A stretch of DNA of 64,000 nt from Actinoplanes oblitus. GTDB lineage: Bacteria; Actinomycetota; Actinomycetes; Mycobacteriales; Micromonosporaceae. Position numbers and translations under genes: made by a program. The stretch spans positions 6,029,501 to 6,093,500 of the forward strand of contig NZ_CP126980.1 in NCBI RefSeq assembly GCF_030252345.1. The letters are read 5' to 3'. Shown in pieces: positions 8,522 through 17,776 of the stretch. Every line of letters starts with the position of its first letter. Within the stretch, counting starts at the first letter, position 1. The notes below the pieces were generated by a model. It did not search any database. It was not told where the DNA came from and was given only the letters and a program-made list of their open reading frames with translations.

Positions 8522-11500
8522 TCACTCGGCTGACGCTCGCCGGTCGGACCGAGCGCTCTGGACCAGCCACCGCTCGATGCAGGCGAGCAGATCCTCGGCA
8601 TCGACCGGTTTGGTCACGTAGTCGCTGGCGCCCGACGAGATGCTCTTCTCCCGGTCGCCGTGCATCGCCTTCGCGGTGACCGCGATGATGGGCAGGTTCG
8701 CGTACTTGGGCATGGTCCGGATGGCGGCGGTGGCGGCGTAACCGTCCATCTCCGGCATCATCACGTCCATCAGGATCAGGTCGATGTCGTCGTGCTGGGC
8801 GAGCACGTCGATGCCCTTACGGCCGTTCTCGGCGTAGACGACCTCCATCCCGTGCAGCTCCAGGATGTTGGTCAGCGCGAAGACGTTACGGGCGTCGTCG
8901 TCGACCACCAGCACCTTGCGCCCGGCCAGGTTCTGCGCGAAGCCGGAGACGCCGGCGATCGTGTCGACGTGCATGGCTGGTGGCATGACCGGCTGGCCGG
9001 CCTCGGTCGACAGGTGCAGGGTGATGCGCTCGCGCAGCTCGTCCAGGCTGGACAGCGACTCCAGCGGCCGGGTCTGAGCCAGTACCTGCAGCAACGTGTC
9101 GTTGCCCAGCGGCGCGTGCTGGCTGCGGAACACCAGCACCGGCAGCTCCCGCAGATCCGCCTCGTCGTGCAGCGCCTTCAGGAAGTCCGGCCCCTCGTCG
9201 GCGGACATGCTCAGGTCGAGCACCACCGCGTGGAACGGCTGCGCGCGCAGCTGTTCGATGGCCGCGTCCGCGGCGACCGCCGTCAGCACGTCGATCGGCC
9301 CGTGCGTTTCGGCCACCGCCGCCGCGGCACCACGGGAGATCAAGGTCAGCAGGCCGTCGGCGTTGCTCTCCACCACCAGCAGCCGTCGCGGCGCCGCCGG
9401 TCCGGCCGGCGGCAACGGCATCACCAGCTCCGACAGCACCGCTGCCGGCGCACCCGGGGCGACCGGCACGGTGGCCCGCTGGACCGGCATGTACAACGTG
9501 AAGGTGCTGCCCTGGCCGAGGACGCTCTGGGCGCTGATCTCGCCGCCGAGCAACCAGGCGATCTCCCGGCTGATCGACAGGCCGAGGCCGGTGCCGCCGT
9601 ACCGCCGGCTGGTGGTGCCGTCGGCCTGCTGGAAGGCGTCGAAGATCGCGGTGAGCTGCTGCTCGGCGATGCCGATGCCGGTGTCGGTCACCCGGAAGGC
9701 GATCACCGTCTCCTGCTCGGCCAGCGCCGGGGAGAGCTCGTCGGGCCGGGCCCGGTCGATGCGCAGCTGGACCCCGCCCTGCTCGGTGAACTTGACGGCG
9801 TTGGAGAGCAGGTTGCGCAGCACCTGCCGCAGCCGCTGCTCGTCGGTGAACAACCCGGCCGGTACGTCGGCGGCGGTGGACACCTCGAAGTCCAGGCCGC
9901 GGGAGCTGGTCAGCGGCCGGAACGTCGCCTCCACGTACCCGAGCAGGTTGCGCAGCTCGAAGGCTTCCGGGGCGATGTCCATCTTGCCGGCCTCGACCTT
10001 CGACAGGTCCAGGATGTCGTTGATCAGCTGCAACAGGTCGGTGCCGGCCGAGTGGATCACCGTCGCGTACTCGACCTGCTTGGCGGTCAGGTTCCGGTTC
10101 GGGTTCTGTGCCAGCAGCTGCGCCAGGATCAGCAGCGAGTTCAGCGGCGTACGCAGCTCGTGGCTCATGTTGGCCAGGAACTCCGACTTGTACTTCGAGG
10201 CCAGCGCGAGCTGCTGGGCACGCGCTTCGAGCTCCTGGCGCGCCTGCTCGATCTCGGAGTTCTTCGTCTCGATGTCGCGGTTCTGCCGGGCCAGCAGCGA
10301 CGCCTTGTCCTCCAGCTCCGCGTTCGAGCGCTGCAGCTCCTCCGAGCGGGCCTGCAGCTCCTCGGAACGGGCCTGCAGCTCGGCGGCGAGCCGCTGGGAC
10401 TCGGTGAGCAGCACATCGGTGCGGGCGTTGGCGACCATCGTGTTCACGTTGACGCCGATGGTCTCCATCAGCTGGTCCAGGAAGTCGTGGTGCACCTGAG
10501 TGAACGGCGTCATGCCGGCCAGCTCGATGACGCCCAGCGACTGGTCCTCGACCAGAATCGGCAGCACCACCACCTGCATCGGCGCGACGGAACCCAGGCT
10601 GGACGAGACGGTGAAGTAATCGGCCGGCAGCTCGTCGACCACGATCCGTCGTTTCGCCACGGCGGCCTGGCCGACCAGGGACTCGCCGAGGGCGTACCGG
10701 CGACCGATGCCGTTGTGGCCGTAACTGCCCACCACCCGCAGGTCCGCTCCGGCGATCGAGTCCTCGACCAGCAGGAACGTGCCCAGCTGGGCGCCGACGA
10801 GCGGGACCAGCTCGTTCATCACCAGGGAGGCGACCACCTCGAGGTCGCGGTGGCCCTGCATGAGCGAGGAGATCCGGGCCAGGTTGGTCTTGAGCCAGTC
10901 CTGTTCCTGATTGGCCCGGGTGGTCTCGCGCAGCGACTCCACCATGAAGTTGATGTTGTCCTTGAGCTCGGCGACCTCACCGGAGGCGTCGACGGTGATC
11001 GAGCGGGTCAGGTCACCGGTGGCCACCGCACTGGTCACCTCCGCGATGGCCCGCACCTGGCGGGTCAGGTTCCCGGCGAGCTCGTTCACGTTCTCGGTGA
11101 GCCGCTTCCACGTACCGGAAACGCCCTCGACCTCGGCCTGCCCGCCGAGCCGGCCCTCGCTGCCCACCTCGCGGGCCACCCGGGTGACCTCGGCCGCGAA
11201 GCTGGACAGCTGGTCGACCATCGTGTTGATGGTGGTCTTGAGCTCGAGGATCTCGCCGCGGGCGTCGACGTCGATCTTCTTGGTCAGATCGCCCTGTGCG
11301 ACCGCGGTGGTCACCTGCGCGATGTTGCGCACCTGGCCGGTCAGGTTGTTCGCCATCGAGTTGACGTTGTCGGTCAGGTCCTTCCAGGTCCCGGCCACGT
11401 TCGGCACCCGGGCCTGGCCGCCGAGGCGTCCCTCGGTGCCCACCTCGCGGGCCACCCGGGTCACCTCGTCGGCGAACGCGCTGAGCGTGTCGACCATCGT

Positions 11501-13060
11501 GTTGATCGTCTGCGCGAGGACGGCGACCTCGCCCTTGGCCTCGACGGTGATCTTGCGACTCAGGTCGCCCTGGGCCACCGCTGTCGCGACCAGTGCGATC
11601 GAACGCACCTGGTTGGTCAGGTTGGAGGCCATCACGTTGACGTTGTCGGTCAGGTCCTTCCAGGTACCGCCGACGTTGAGCACCCGGGCCTGCCCGCCGA
11701 GGCGTCCCTCGGTGCCCACCTCGCGGGCCACCCGGGTCACCTCGTCGGCGAACGCGGACAGCTGGTCGACCATCGTGTTGATGGTCTCCTTCAGCTCGGC
11801 GATCTCACCACGGGCGTCCACCCGGATCTTCTGCGTCAGGTCACCGCGGGCGACCGCGGTGGTCACCTCGGCGATGCTGCGTACCTGGGCGGTCAGGTTG
11901 TCGCCCATGACGTTCACCGACTCGGTGAGGTCCTTCCAGGTGCCGGAGACCCCCTTGACGTCGGCCTGCCCGCCGAGCCGGCCCTCGGTGCCCACCTCGC
12001 GGGCCACCCGGGTCACCTCGTCGGCGAAGCTGGACAGCTGGTCCACCATCGTGTTGATGGTGTTCTTCAGCTCCAGGATCTCGCCCCGGGCGGTGACGGT
12101 GATCTTCTGCGACAGGTCACCGCGCGCCACCGCGGTGGCCACCTGGGCGATGCTGCGCACCTGGTCGGTCAGGTTGCCGGCCATCGAGTTCACCGAGTCG
12201 GTCAGGTCCCGCCAGGTGCCGGCGACACCGCTGACCTGCGCCTGCCCGCCCAGGCGCCCGTCGGTGCCGACCTCCCGGGCGACCCGGGTGACCTCGTCGG
12301 CGAACGACGACAGCTGGTCCACCATCGTGTTGATGGTGCTCTTGAGCTCCAGGATCTCGCCACGGGCGTCGACGGTGATCTTCTGCGACAGGTCACCACG
12401 CGCCACCGCGGTGGTCACCTGGGCGATGTTGCGGACCTGGTTGGTCAGGTTGCCCGCCATGAAGTTCACCGAGTCGGTCAGGTCCCGCCAGGTGCCGGCC
12501 ACCCCGGGCACCTCGGCCTGCCCGCCGAGCCGGCCCTCGCTGCCCACCTCGCGGGCCACCCGGGTCACCTCGTCGGCGAAGCTGGACAGCTCGTCGACCA
12601 TCGTGTTGATGGTGTTCTTCAGCTCCAGGATCTCGCCGCGCACGTCGACGGTGATCTTCTGCGACAGGTCGCCCCGGGCCACCGCCGTGGCCACCTGGGC
12701 GATGTCGCGGACCTGGTCGGTGAGGTTGCCGGCCATCGCGTTCACCGAGTCGGTGAGATCCTTCCAGGTACCGGACACCCCCGGCACCTCGGCCTGCCCG
12801 CCGAGCTGGCCCTCGGTGCCGACCTCCCGGGCCACCCGGGTCACCTCCGAGGTGAACAGCGACAGCTGATCGACCATGCCGTTGAAGACGGTGGCGATCT
12901 CGCCGAGCAGGCCGTCCCCGTCGTCGGGTAGCCGGGTGCCGAAGTCACCGTCGCGCACGGCCGTCAATCCGGCCAGCAGCTGCCGCAGGTCGCGGTCGGC
13001 CACCGCCGGACCCGCCGCCGCACCGACCGTGGAATCGTGCAGGGTCACGTCGTCGCCCAC
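8522..13060 (-). CDS. Soluble hybrid histidine kinase with seven tandem HAMP-pair repeats, GAF, kinase and two receiver domains
   Basis: 1512 residues and no transmembrane segment. After one leading HAMP-like unit there are seven repeats of about 92 residues, each with AREVGxxGxLGGQA and a HAMP core ([13 protein letters not shown]), spanning residues about 30-700. A GAF domain (about 720-895), a coiled coil with glutamate/serine-rich heptads, a HisKA domain with phospho-acceptor His967 ([10 protein letters not shown]) and an ATPase domain ([14 protein letters not shown]) follow. The first receiver is degenerate ([10 protein letters not shown] lacks the acidic pair); the second is intact with Asp1432 ([12 protein letters not shown]). 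The architecture resembles fungal group III (Nik1-type) osmosensing kinases. I prefer GTG 13060, 9 nt after GGTGGAG, over the GTG at 13132. Partner and signal are unknown. Confidence 0.93.
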   Translation of the reverse strand: MGDDVTLHDSTVGAAAGPAVADRDLRQLLAGLTAVRDGDFGTRLPDDGDGLLGEIATVFNGMVDQLSLFTSEVTRVAREVGTEGQLGGQAEVPGVSGTWKDLTDSVNAMAGNLTDQVRDIAQVATAVARGDLSQKITVDVRGEILELKNTINTMVDELSSFADEVTRVAREVGSEGRLGGQAEVPGVAGTWRDLTDSVNFMAGNLTNQVRNIAQVTTAVARGDLSQKITVDARGEILELKSTINTMVDQLSSFADEVTRVAREVGTDGRLGGQAQVSGVAGTWRDLTDSVNSMAGNLTDQVRSIAQVATAVARGDLSQKITVTARGEILELKNTINTMVDQLSSFADEVTRVAREVGTEGRLGGQADVKGVSGTWKDLTESVNVMGDNLTAQVRSIAEVTTAVARGDLTQKIRVDARGEIAELKETINTMVDQLSAFADEVTRVAREVGTEGRLGGQARVLNVGGTWKDLTDNVNVMASNLTNQVRSIALVATAVAQGDLSRKITVEAKGEVAVLAQTINTMVDTLSAFADEVTRVAREVGTEGRLGGQARVPNVAGTWKDLTDNVNSMANNLTGQVRNIAQVTTAVAQGDLTKKIDVDARGEILELKTTINTMVDQLSSFAAEVTRVAREVGSEGRLGGQAEVEGVSGTWKRLTENVNELAGNLTRQVRAIAEVTSAVATGDLTRSITVDASGEVAELKDNINFMVESLRETTRANQEQDWLKTNLARISSLMQGHRDLEVVASLVMNELVPLVGAQLGTFLLVEDSIAGADLRVVGSYGHNGIGRRYALGESLVGQAAVAKRRIVVDELPADYFTVSSSLGSVAPMQVVVLPILVEDQSLGVIELAGMTPFTQVHHDFLDQLMETIGVNVNTMVANARTDVLLTESQRLAAELQARSEELQARSEELQRSNAELEDKASLLARQNRDIETKNSEIEQARQELEARAQQLALASKYKSEFLANMSHELRTPLNSLLILAQLLAQNPNRNLTAKQVEYATVIHSAGTDLLQLINDILDLSKVEAGKMDIAPEAFELRNLLGYVEATFRPLTSSRGLDFEVSTAADVPAGLFTDEQRLRQVLRNLLSNAVKFTEQGGVQLRIDRARPDELSPALAEQETVIAFRVTDTGIGIAEQQLTAIFDAFQQADGTTSRRYGGTGLGLSISREIAWLLGGEISAQSVLGQGSTFTLYMPVQRATVPVAPGAPAAVLSELVMPLPPAGPAAPRRLLVVESNADGLLTLISRGAAAAVAETHGPIDVLTAVAADAAIEQLRAQPFHAVVLDLSMSADEGPDFLKALHDEADLRELPVLVFRSQHAPLGNDTLLQVLAQTRPLESLSSLDELRERITLHLSTEAGQPVMPPAMHVDTIAGVSGFAQNLAGRKVLVVDDDARNVFALTNILELHGMEVVYAENGRKGIDVLAQHDDIDLILMDVMMPEMDGYAATAAIRTMPKYANLPIIAVTAKAMHGDREKSISSGASDYVTKPVDAEDLLACIERWLVQSARSDRRASAE
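10900..12880 (-). repeat. Tandem ~276 bp coding repeats (HAMP units) in the kinase gene
   Basis: Seven near-identical coding repeats of about 276 bp. Stretches such as the one coding for [13 protein letters not shown] are almost identical between copies at the DNA level, so recombination could change copy number. The differing residues (for example TEGQ, SEGR, TDGR, and PGV, SGV, KGV, LNV, PNV, EGV) show the copies are old enough to have diverged. Confidence 0.85.
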
Positions 13061-13307
13061 TGGCTGTTCTCCACCGCTCGCCGTATCCCATCGCGCCCGA
13101 GTGAAGCACGATGGTCGGCGGTAAGTATGCACTGATCGTTTTCGGTAGTCGTCCCGGTGTTCGCGCCGATCGGTCGGCTACCTGCGGCTTCCCCACGGCA
13201 CCCCACGCCCCAGTGTGACGTGCCCGGCTCCGGACTCCGGTGTCAATCCCTCCCCGGGATGTCCGGGCGGGAGACCGCTCGGGTACCGGCCGCCGACCCG
13301 ATGCTTC

Positions 13308-13778
13308 TCACCCGGCGCCGGGCAGCAGCGTGCCGACCCGGGCGCGGACCGCGTCGACGGTGTCCCAGCCGGTGCCGTCGAGGGTGGTCAGCGCGGCGGG
13401 AAAGACGCCGTCCTGCTCCTTGAGGATGTGCTCGCGCAGCACCTCCAGCGTGTCCAGCAACCGCTGGGGCCAGGCCGGATCGCCCGGGGTCCCGGCGGCG
13501 GCCGCGCCGAGCACCGCCTCGATCCGGCGATGCTCCTCCTCCAGCGCGGCGATCTGGCCGGGGAAGTCGCCGGCCAGCAGCGGGAACAGGCCGCCCTCCT
13601 CGACAGCGGTGTGCGGGCGCAGGACCTCGGCGATCCGCCGGGCCAGCGCCGCCATCCCGGCCACGTCACCGGCCGCGTGCGCCGCGCGAACGTCGCCGAC
13701 CAGGTTGACCACGTGCTCGTGTTCCCTGGTCAGCAGGTCGATCGCCGCGACCTCCTGGCAGCCGCAGTACTCACACAT
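13308..13778 (-). CDS. Hemerythrin-like HHE domain protein
   Basis: 156 residues, cytoplasmic. The four-helix HHE pattern is clear: REHEHVVNL, LRPHTAVEEGGLF, LEEEHRRIE and LREHILKEQDGVFP, which supply the His/Glu ligands of a non-haem di-iron site that can bind oxygen or nitric oxide. The N-terminus MCEYCGCQ is a small cysteine cluster often seen in actinobacterial members. ATG 13778 is preceded by GGAGGA; the longer frame to 14024 is noncoding. Likely role is oxygen/NO sensing or iron handling, but no partner gene is adjacent. Confidence 0.88.
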   Translation of the reverse strand: MCEYCGCQEVAAIDLLTREHEHVVNLVGDVRAAHAAGDVAGMAALARRIAEVLRPHTAVEEGGLFPLLAGDFPGQIAALEEEHRRIEAVLGAAAAGTPGDPAWPQRLLDTLEVLREHILKEQDGVFPAALTTLDGTGWDTVDAVRARVGTLLPGAG

Positions 13779-13905
13779 CACGCCGTCCTCCCGTGTCGCC
13801 CACCCTCCCAGGGTCGGCCGGGAGAGCCGCGAGACGCAGGGACCATGGTCCTGTCCGGCCGTGCCGCAGGTCCGCGGTTCGCGCGAGGTGCGCTTCGGGT
13901 GCGCT

Positions 13906-13947
13906 CCGCCGCTTTCCGGTACGGCCTCGCGTACCGGAAAGCGGCGG
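13906..13947. terminator. 17-bp perfect stem-loop sharing its core with the one at 47822
   Basis: CCGCCGCTTTCCGGTAC and its exact complement flank an 8-nt loop, in the ~300-bp gap between the hemerythrin gene and the end of the TipAS gene. It lies downstream of the TipAS gene and may terminate it. The 14-base core CCGCTTTCCGGTAC recurs in the hairpin at 47822-47888, so this could be a dispersed palindromic repeat rather than an ordinary terminator. The rest of the gap (13779-14082) shows nothing else. Confidence 0.7.
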
Positions 13948-14082
13948 CCGCAAGCCCGGCGGACCGGGCGGCGGCGGACGGTCCGGGGCCGACGATCTCG
14001 CCGAGCCCCGGCCGCCGTCCTCAACCGCCCGGGGCGCGTCCCTGCTGAGCTGGGCGATGCCGCCGGTGGTGGTCGCCGCCCG

Positions 14083-14481
14083 TCAGAGCCGGGTCTCGGC
14101 GTACCGCATCATCGCCGCGCCGAGGAACTCGACCATGTCCGGGTGGTAGGAGTTGTGCCAGTCCCGCATGGCGTCGTCCTCGGCATAGAGCAGCGCCATG
14201 CCGAGGTAGGCGTCCCGGCTCGGGGCGTAGAACCGGCTGGCGATGGCGTAGTGCCTGTCGACCAGTTCCTGGACGGCCTCGTCCCGCGGCTGGGCACCGG
14301 CGGTGATGGCAGCGGCGATCTCGCCGTACAGCTCGTGCCAGTCGCGGTGGACCCGATCCTTGTCGACATGGGCCCAGTCGTTGGTCGCGGCGAGGCTGGC
14401 GGCCTGCTCTGCGGCGAGTGCGCGGCGGGACCGGTCGGCGGTCTCGGGGTTCATCGTGGAGGTGCTCATCTGCGGTGTCAT
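14083..14481 (-). CDS. Free-standing TipAS (antibiotic-recognition) domain protein
   Basis: 132 residues, all-helical, matching the ligand-binding domain of the thiopeptide-sensing regulator TipAL. Supporting features are WHELYGEIAAAITAG, the dp.vq.lv.rHY pattern (AVQELVDRHYAIASRFY), and the end YHPDMVEFLGAAMMRYA. No MerR-type DNA-binding domain is attached, so it would act as a drug-binding or sequestering protein, as the short TipAS form does. The start is uncertain: ATG 14481 or ATG 14469, neither with a strong ribosome site. It is monocistronic. Confidence 0.8.
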   Translation of the reverse strand: MTPQMSTSTMNPETADRSRRALAAEQAASLAATNDWAHVDKDRVHRDWHELYGEIAAAITAGAQPRDEAVQELVDRHYAIASRFYAPSRDAYLGMALLYAEDDAMRDWHNSYHPDMVEFLGAAMMRYAETRL

Positions 14482-14593
14482 TGCCTGTCGCTAGGGGTCG
14501 CTGACGATCGCCGACCGGCGCTTCGTGAACGCCGGCGGCAGCGAACGGTCACACGCCGGCGACCGCCTCGCAAGCCGATTTCCGATGGCGCCG

Positions 14594-14650
14594 TCCCCGG
14601 CGCCATTCCTCGGCTCTCCTATCGCGTCCCCCGGCGCCATTCCTCGGCCA
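14594..14650. repeat. Short direct repeat across the 3' end of the GNAT gene
   Basis: A run of about 20 bases, CCCCGGCGCCATTCCTCGGC, occurs once inside the last codons of the acetyltransferase gene (from about 14630) and again just downstream of its stop (from about 14595). It looks like a micro-duplication of the gene end. Confidence 0.6.
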
Positions 14651-15176
14651 GCAGGGCGTAGGTGTAGCCGTCCACCCAGCCCAGCTCCGCGTGCCACGAG
14701 TCGCCGACGCCGTGCTGCTCACGACGCATGCCGACCTTCTCGAGGATCCGCACCGAGGCCAGGTTGTCAGCGAAGCAGCCGGCGGTGATCCGCCGAACGG
14801 ACAGCCGGCCGAACGCGTGTGCCACCATCGCGGTGACCGCCTCGGTCGCGTAGCCGCGGCCGCCGTACGCGGGGTCGAAGATGTAGCCGAGATCGGCCTC
14901 CGTCAGCTGTGGCATGCCGGGCTGACCCATGCCGTCGAGCACGTCGAGCGAGACCGTCCCGATCACCAGGCCGTCGAGGGTCACCGCCACGCTGTGGTCG
15001 TCGGGATCCTCCGCCGCGCGGCGCCAGGCCGCCCGGAAGGCGTCCGGGTCGACCTCGGTGCGCAGCAGCCAGCGAGTGACGGCGGGCAGGTTGCGGTACT
15101 CCAGGATCCGGTCGATGTCCTCGTCACGCACTGGGCGGAGCTCGAGGCGTTCGGTGCGTAGGGTTCCGCTCTGCAT
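14619..15176 (-). CDS. GNAT N-acetyltransferase (RimJ/RimL type)
   Basis: 185 residues. The start LRTERLELRPVRDEDID and the acetyl-CoA pyrophosphate loop YGGRGYATEAV, followed by NLASVRILEKVGMRREQH, are typical of the RimJ/RimL branch that acetylates N-terminal amines or small molecules. Substrate cannot be told. ATG 15176 lies inside an 8-bp inverted repeat (15159-15166 with 15183-15190) that includes TAGGGT close to the start, so the mRNA may be leaderless or self-regulated. Confidence 0.9.
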   Translation of the reverse strand: MQSGTLRTERLELRPVRDEDIDRILEYRNLPAVTRWLLRTEVDPDAFRAAWRRAAEDPDDHSVAVTLDGLVIGTVSLDVLDGMGQPGMPQLTEADLGYIFDPAYGGRGYATEAVTAMVAHAFGRLSVRRITAGCFADNLASVRILEKVGMRREQHGVGDSWHAELGWVDGYTYALLAEEWRRGTR

Positions 15177-15344
15177 GGGGCAGAACCCTAGTGGACGCGC
15201 GACGATCGATCTCCCGGTTTATCCGGCCATGTCCGAGCCGCGGCGCCACCGCACCCGGTGGCTCGGCACCGGCGGCCGGGTCGGTGCCCTCGGTGAGCCG
15301 CCGCCACGGACGGCCCTGTGCCGGAGCCCGACAACCGTCCGCTG

Positions 15345-15695
15345 CTAACAGGTGCCGGGAAGGTTGACCGCGAGGGCGGCGACGGCCGCGGTGCAGAACA
15401 CGGCCCAGCCGCCCAGCCGGTAGTTGCCCGCCCGGACGTGCGCTCCCAGCGCGACGAGGAAGTACAGCACCAGTCCGGTGGCGGCCGCCGTACCCACCGC
15501 GGGCACCACGAAGCCGGCCAGCAGTCCGAGTGCTCCCGCACCCAGCAGCGCGCCCAAGGGGCGTACCCAGGAACGGGGCACCCGGTTCAGGTCCGCCTGC
15601 TTCTTCGGGTAGTCGTGGCCGGCGAGGTTGGCCACAGCGGCGGCGGCGTTGAGGGCCGAGGCGAGCAGCGTCACGGTGACATGCGGGATGGACAT
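15345..15695 (-). CDS. DoxX-like four-helix membrane protein
   Basis: 116 residues with four hydrophobic helices (TLLASALNAAAAVANLAG, GALLGAGALGLLAGFVV, TAAATGLVLYFLVALGAHV, WAVFCTAAVAALAV). This size and the conserved polar segment between helices 1 and 2 fit the DoxX-like family. ATG 15695 follows GGGAGA; the longer frame has no ribosome site. It lies 83 bp downstream of the ECF41 sigma gene on the same strand and is a plausible member of its regulon. Confidence 0.75.
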   Translation of the reverse strand: MSIPHVTVTLLASALNAAAAVANLAGHDYPKKQADLNRVPRSWVRPLGALLGAGALGLLAGFVVPAVGTAAATGLVLYFLVALGAHVRAGNYRLGGWAVFCTAAVAALAVNLPGTC

Positions 15696-15778
15696 CAGGA
15701 TCTCCCTGTCCGGGCCTGGCGGATCGGTCGCCACACGGACGTGGCAGCCGCGCGTTCTGTCACGCGATGTGGCGTTGG

Positions 15779-16657
15779 TCACCCGACGACGCCGGCCAGT
15801 TTCGCCGGATTGCTGACCACATGCAGCGTCCGCACGTCGCCGTCGACCAGGTGCGGGGTCATCGCGAGCACGACCCTGGCGTCCGTGCGCACGACCAGAC
15901 CGGGTCCGCCGTTGAGCGGCGCGATCCGGAAGACGGATCCGGCGGGGCGCTGCCGGGACAGCACGACGATCGCGCGGGCCACACGTTCGCGCCCGCTGAT
16001 CGGCCGGCGCGGCGCGCCGGTCGCGCCCCCGCCGTCGCTGATCATCGTCACGTCGGGTGCGAGGACCGCCATCAGCGCGGCGATGTCACCACCGGCACAG
16101 GCGGCCAGGAACCGTTCGGTGACCTGCCGCCGGGTCACCGGATCGCTGTCATAGCGCCGCCGGCCGGCCTCGACGGCCTTCCTGGCCCGGTATCCGAGTT
16201 GCCGCACCGCATGCTCCTCGTGCCCGATCAGCCGCGCGATGTCGGCGGGCCGGTACCCGAAGACCTCGCCCAGGACGAACACCGCCCGCTCCCGTGGCGA
16301 CAGCCGCTCCAGGACCAGCAGCAGTGCGGTGGACACGGACTCGGCGAGGACCACGTCCTCGGCCACATCGGATCGGGTGAGGATCGGCTCGGGCAGCCAC
16401 GGCCCCAAGTACGACTCCCGGCGTCGGCGGGCGCCGCGTAGCCGGTCGATCGCCAACCGGATGGTCACCCGGACCAGGAAGCCCTCGGCGTCCTCGACCG
16501 CGGTGAGGTCGACGCGGTGCCAGCGCAGCCAGGCATCCTGCACGACGTCCTCGGCCTCGGTGAAGCTCCCCAGCATGCGGTATGCCACAGCGGACAACAG
16601 CCCGCGGTGCTCGGCGAAGAGCCGCTCATGCGCTGCCACGACCGCGTCCTCCGCCAC
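15779..16657 (-). CDS. ECF41-type RNA polymerase sigma factor with SnoaL-like C-terminal domain
   Basis: 292 residues. Region 2 is AYRMLGSFTEAEDVVQDAWLRW, region 4 is LSPRERAVFVLGEVFGYRPADIA, and a ~110-residue SnoaL/NTF2-like C-terminal domain follows, ending VVSNPAKLAG. In ECF41 (SigJ-type) factors this extension replaces a separate anti-sigma factor and tunes activity. The linker GPWLPEPI is typical for the group. These factors usually transcribe an adjacent oxidoreductase/decarboxylase gene; here the neighbour is the DoxX-like gene. The start GTG 16657 has no strong ribosome site. Confidence 0.92.
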   Translation of the reverse strand: MAEDAVVAAHERLFAEHRGLLSAVAYRMLGSFTEAEDVVQDAWLRWHRVDLTAVEDAEGFLVRVTIRLAIDRLRGARRRRESYLGPWLPEPILTRSDVAEDVVLAESVSTALLLVLERLSPRERAVFVLGEVFGYRPADIARLIGHEEHAVRQLGYRARKAVEAGRRRYDSDPVTRRQVTERFLAACAGGDIAALMAVLAPDVTMISDGGGATGAPRRPISGRERVARAIVVLSRQRPAGSVFRIAPLNGGPGLVVRTDARVVLAMTPHLVDGDVRTLHVVSNPAKLAGVVG

Positions 16658-16768
16658 CTGGCCATAATCCAGGACCGCCGGCCGACACGACCGGGACGGG
16701 CTCAGGTCTCACCCATGACCAGGCCTCGATGGTGTGCTTCTGCCACGTCGGCCCCACCGCCCGGCGGC

Positions 16769-17012
16769 CTATCGGGAGGCGACGTCCTCCCGCAGGCGGC
16801 CGAGCGCCGCGGCCCGGACTCCGGTCAGGACCGGGTCGGTGGTCAGCGTGGTGGTCCGGACCGGGACCTCGCGCGGCGCCCAGGTGGCCGCCGCCAGGAT
16901 GTCGTCGAGCAGGGCCGGGCCCCAGGAGCCGCCGACCACCACCTCCTGCGGGTCGGCGAGGGCGATCAGGTCGGCGATCACCCCGCCGGCCGGGGCACCG
17001 AGCGCCCGGTGA
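16769..17012 (-). pseudogene. C-terminal fragment of a ROK-family protein
   Basis: About 80 codons matching the end of ROK kinases/repressors: GGVIADLIALADPQEVVVGGSWGPALLDDI, then a region that ends at a normal stop. The N-terminal ATP-binding, zinc and HTH parts are missing because the reading frame meets a foreign sequence near 17010. It is a remnant of a sugar-responsive regulator or kinase. No start or ribosome site is visible. Confidence 0.75.
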
Positions 17013-17322
17013 GGCGCCGCTGATGGAGGCCCTGTCCGGCATCCCCGACGTGCGGGCGGGCGACTCGGTCTGGTGGCACTGCGACATGATCCACAGCGTG
17101 GCGCCGGTCGCGGACCAGCGCGGCTGGGGCAACGTCATGTACATCCCGGCCGCTCCGTGGTGCCCGCGCAACGAGCGGTACGCGGCATCCGTACGCGAAG
17201 CCTTCCTGTCGGGTGAGAGCCCGAGCGACTTCCCGGCGGAACACTACGAGCGCGACTGGCCCAACCGGTTCCGGGCCGCCGACCTCAACGCGATCGGCCG
17301 CCGCGGCCTGGGCCTGGACTGA
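17013..17322 (+). pseudogene. C-terminal fragment of a DUF1479 (YbiU-like) dioxygenase-fold protein
   Basis: About 100 codons matching the C-terminus of the DUF1479 family: GDSVWWHCDMIHSV, GWGNVMYIPAAPWCPRN, SPSDFPAEHYERDW and ADLNAIGRRGLGLD. The HCD motif carries putative iron ligands of the 2-oxoglutarate dioxygenase fold. The N-terminal three quarters of the gene are absent; upstream sequence belongs to the oppositely oriented ROK fragment. This is a truncated gene, not expected to be active. Confidence 0.82.
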
Positions 17323-17383
17323 CCCGGCCGGGGTCCGGCGAAGTGTCGCTTCTGGACAGGGTGCCCCTGCTAGATTCTCCGGC

Positions 17384-17707
17384 GTGACACTGCCCGAGCA
17401 TCCCTTGCTCGCTCTGGACGGCCTGTTCCTGTCCGTCGCCGCCCTGGCCCTGGCTCTCGCCTACGTCCTGCTGCGCCGGCGGCGCCGCGGCCGCGGCGTC
17501 CGGCTCTTCGGCCGCCCGGTGCGACGGCCGCTGCTCACCGCCTCGGTGCTGCTGTCGACGGGGGCGATCGCGCTGCTCCGGGTCGGTGGCCGGTACCTGC
17601 CGGCGGCGTGGGACGAGGGCAGGTCGGTGGCCGAGGTCTTCTTCACCCTGATGTTCGTGGTGCTCATGCTGATCGTGCTCGCGCTGAACGCCCGCCGGCC
17701 GGGTTGA
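17384..17707 (+). CDS. Small three-helix membrane protein
   Basis: 107 residues, unrecognised. Three hydrophobic segments are visible: LDGLFLSVAALALALAYVLL, LLTASVLLSTGAIALL and FFTLMFVVLMLIVLAL, with a strongly basic loop RRRRRGRG after the first that would face the cytoplasm. GTG 17384 is chosen because the upstream frame reads through the DUF1479 remnant. A possible -10 TAGATT lies about 15 nt upstream, leaving little leader. Confidence 0.65.
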   Translation: MTLPEHPLLALDGLFLSVAALALALAYVLLRRRRRGRGVRLFGRPVRRPLLTASVLLSTGAIALLRVGGRYLPAAWDEGRSVAEVFFTLMFVVLMLIVLALNARRPG

Positions 17708-17776
17708 CGGGCGTCCGCGCGACGCTCAGCCGAGCGGGCCCGCGAGAGCTGTCCGGATGCCGTCCGGGTTGCCGGA

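Noticed and set aside
8660..12931. A 1423-codon open frame on the plus strand antisense to the kinase gene
   Set aside because: It is the mirror of a GC-biased, repetitive gene; the translation is low-complexity and has no domain, while the minus frame gives a complete kinase.
13779..14082. A protein gene in the gap containing the 13906 hairpin
   Set aside because: The ORFs there (for example 13771-13953 and 13793-14149) run through the palindrome and lack ribosome sites and codon bias.
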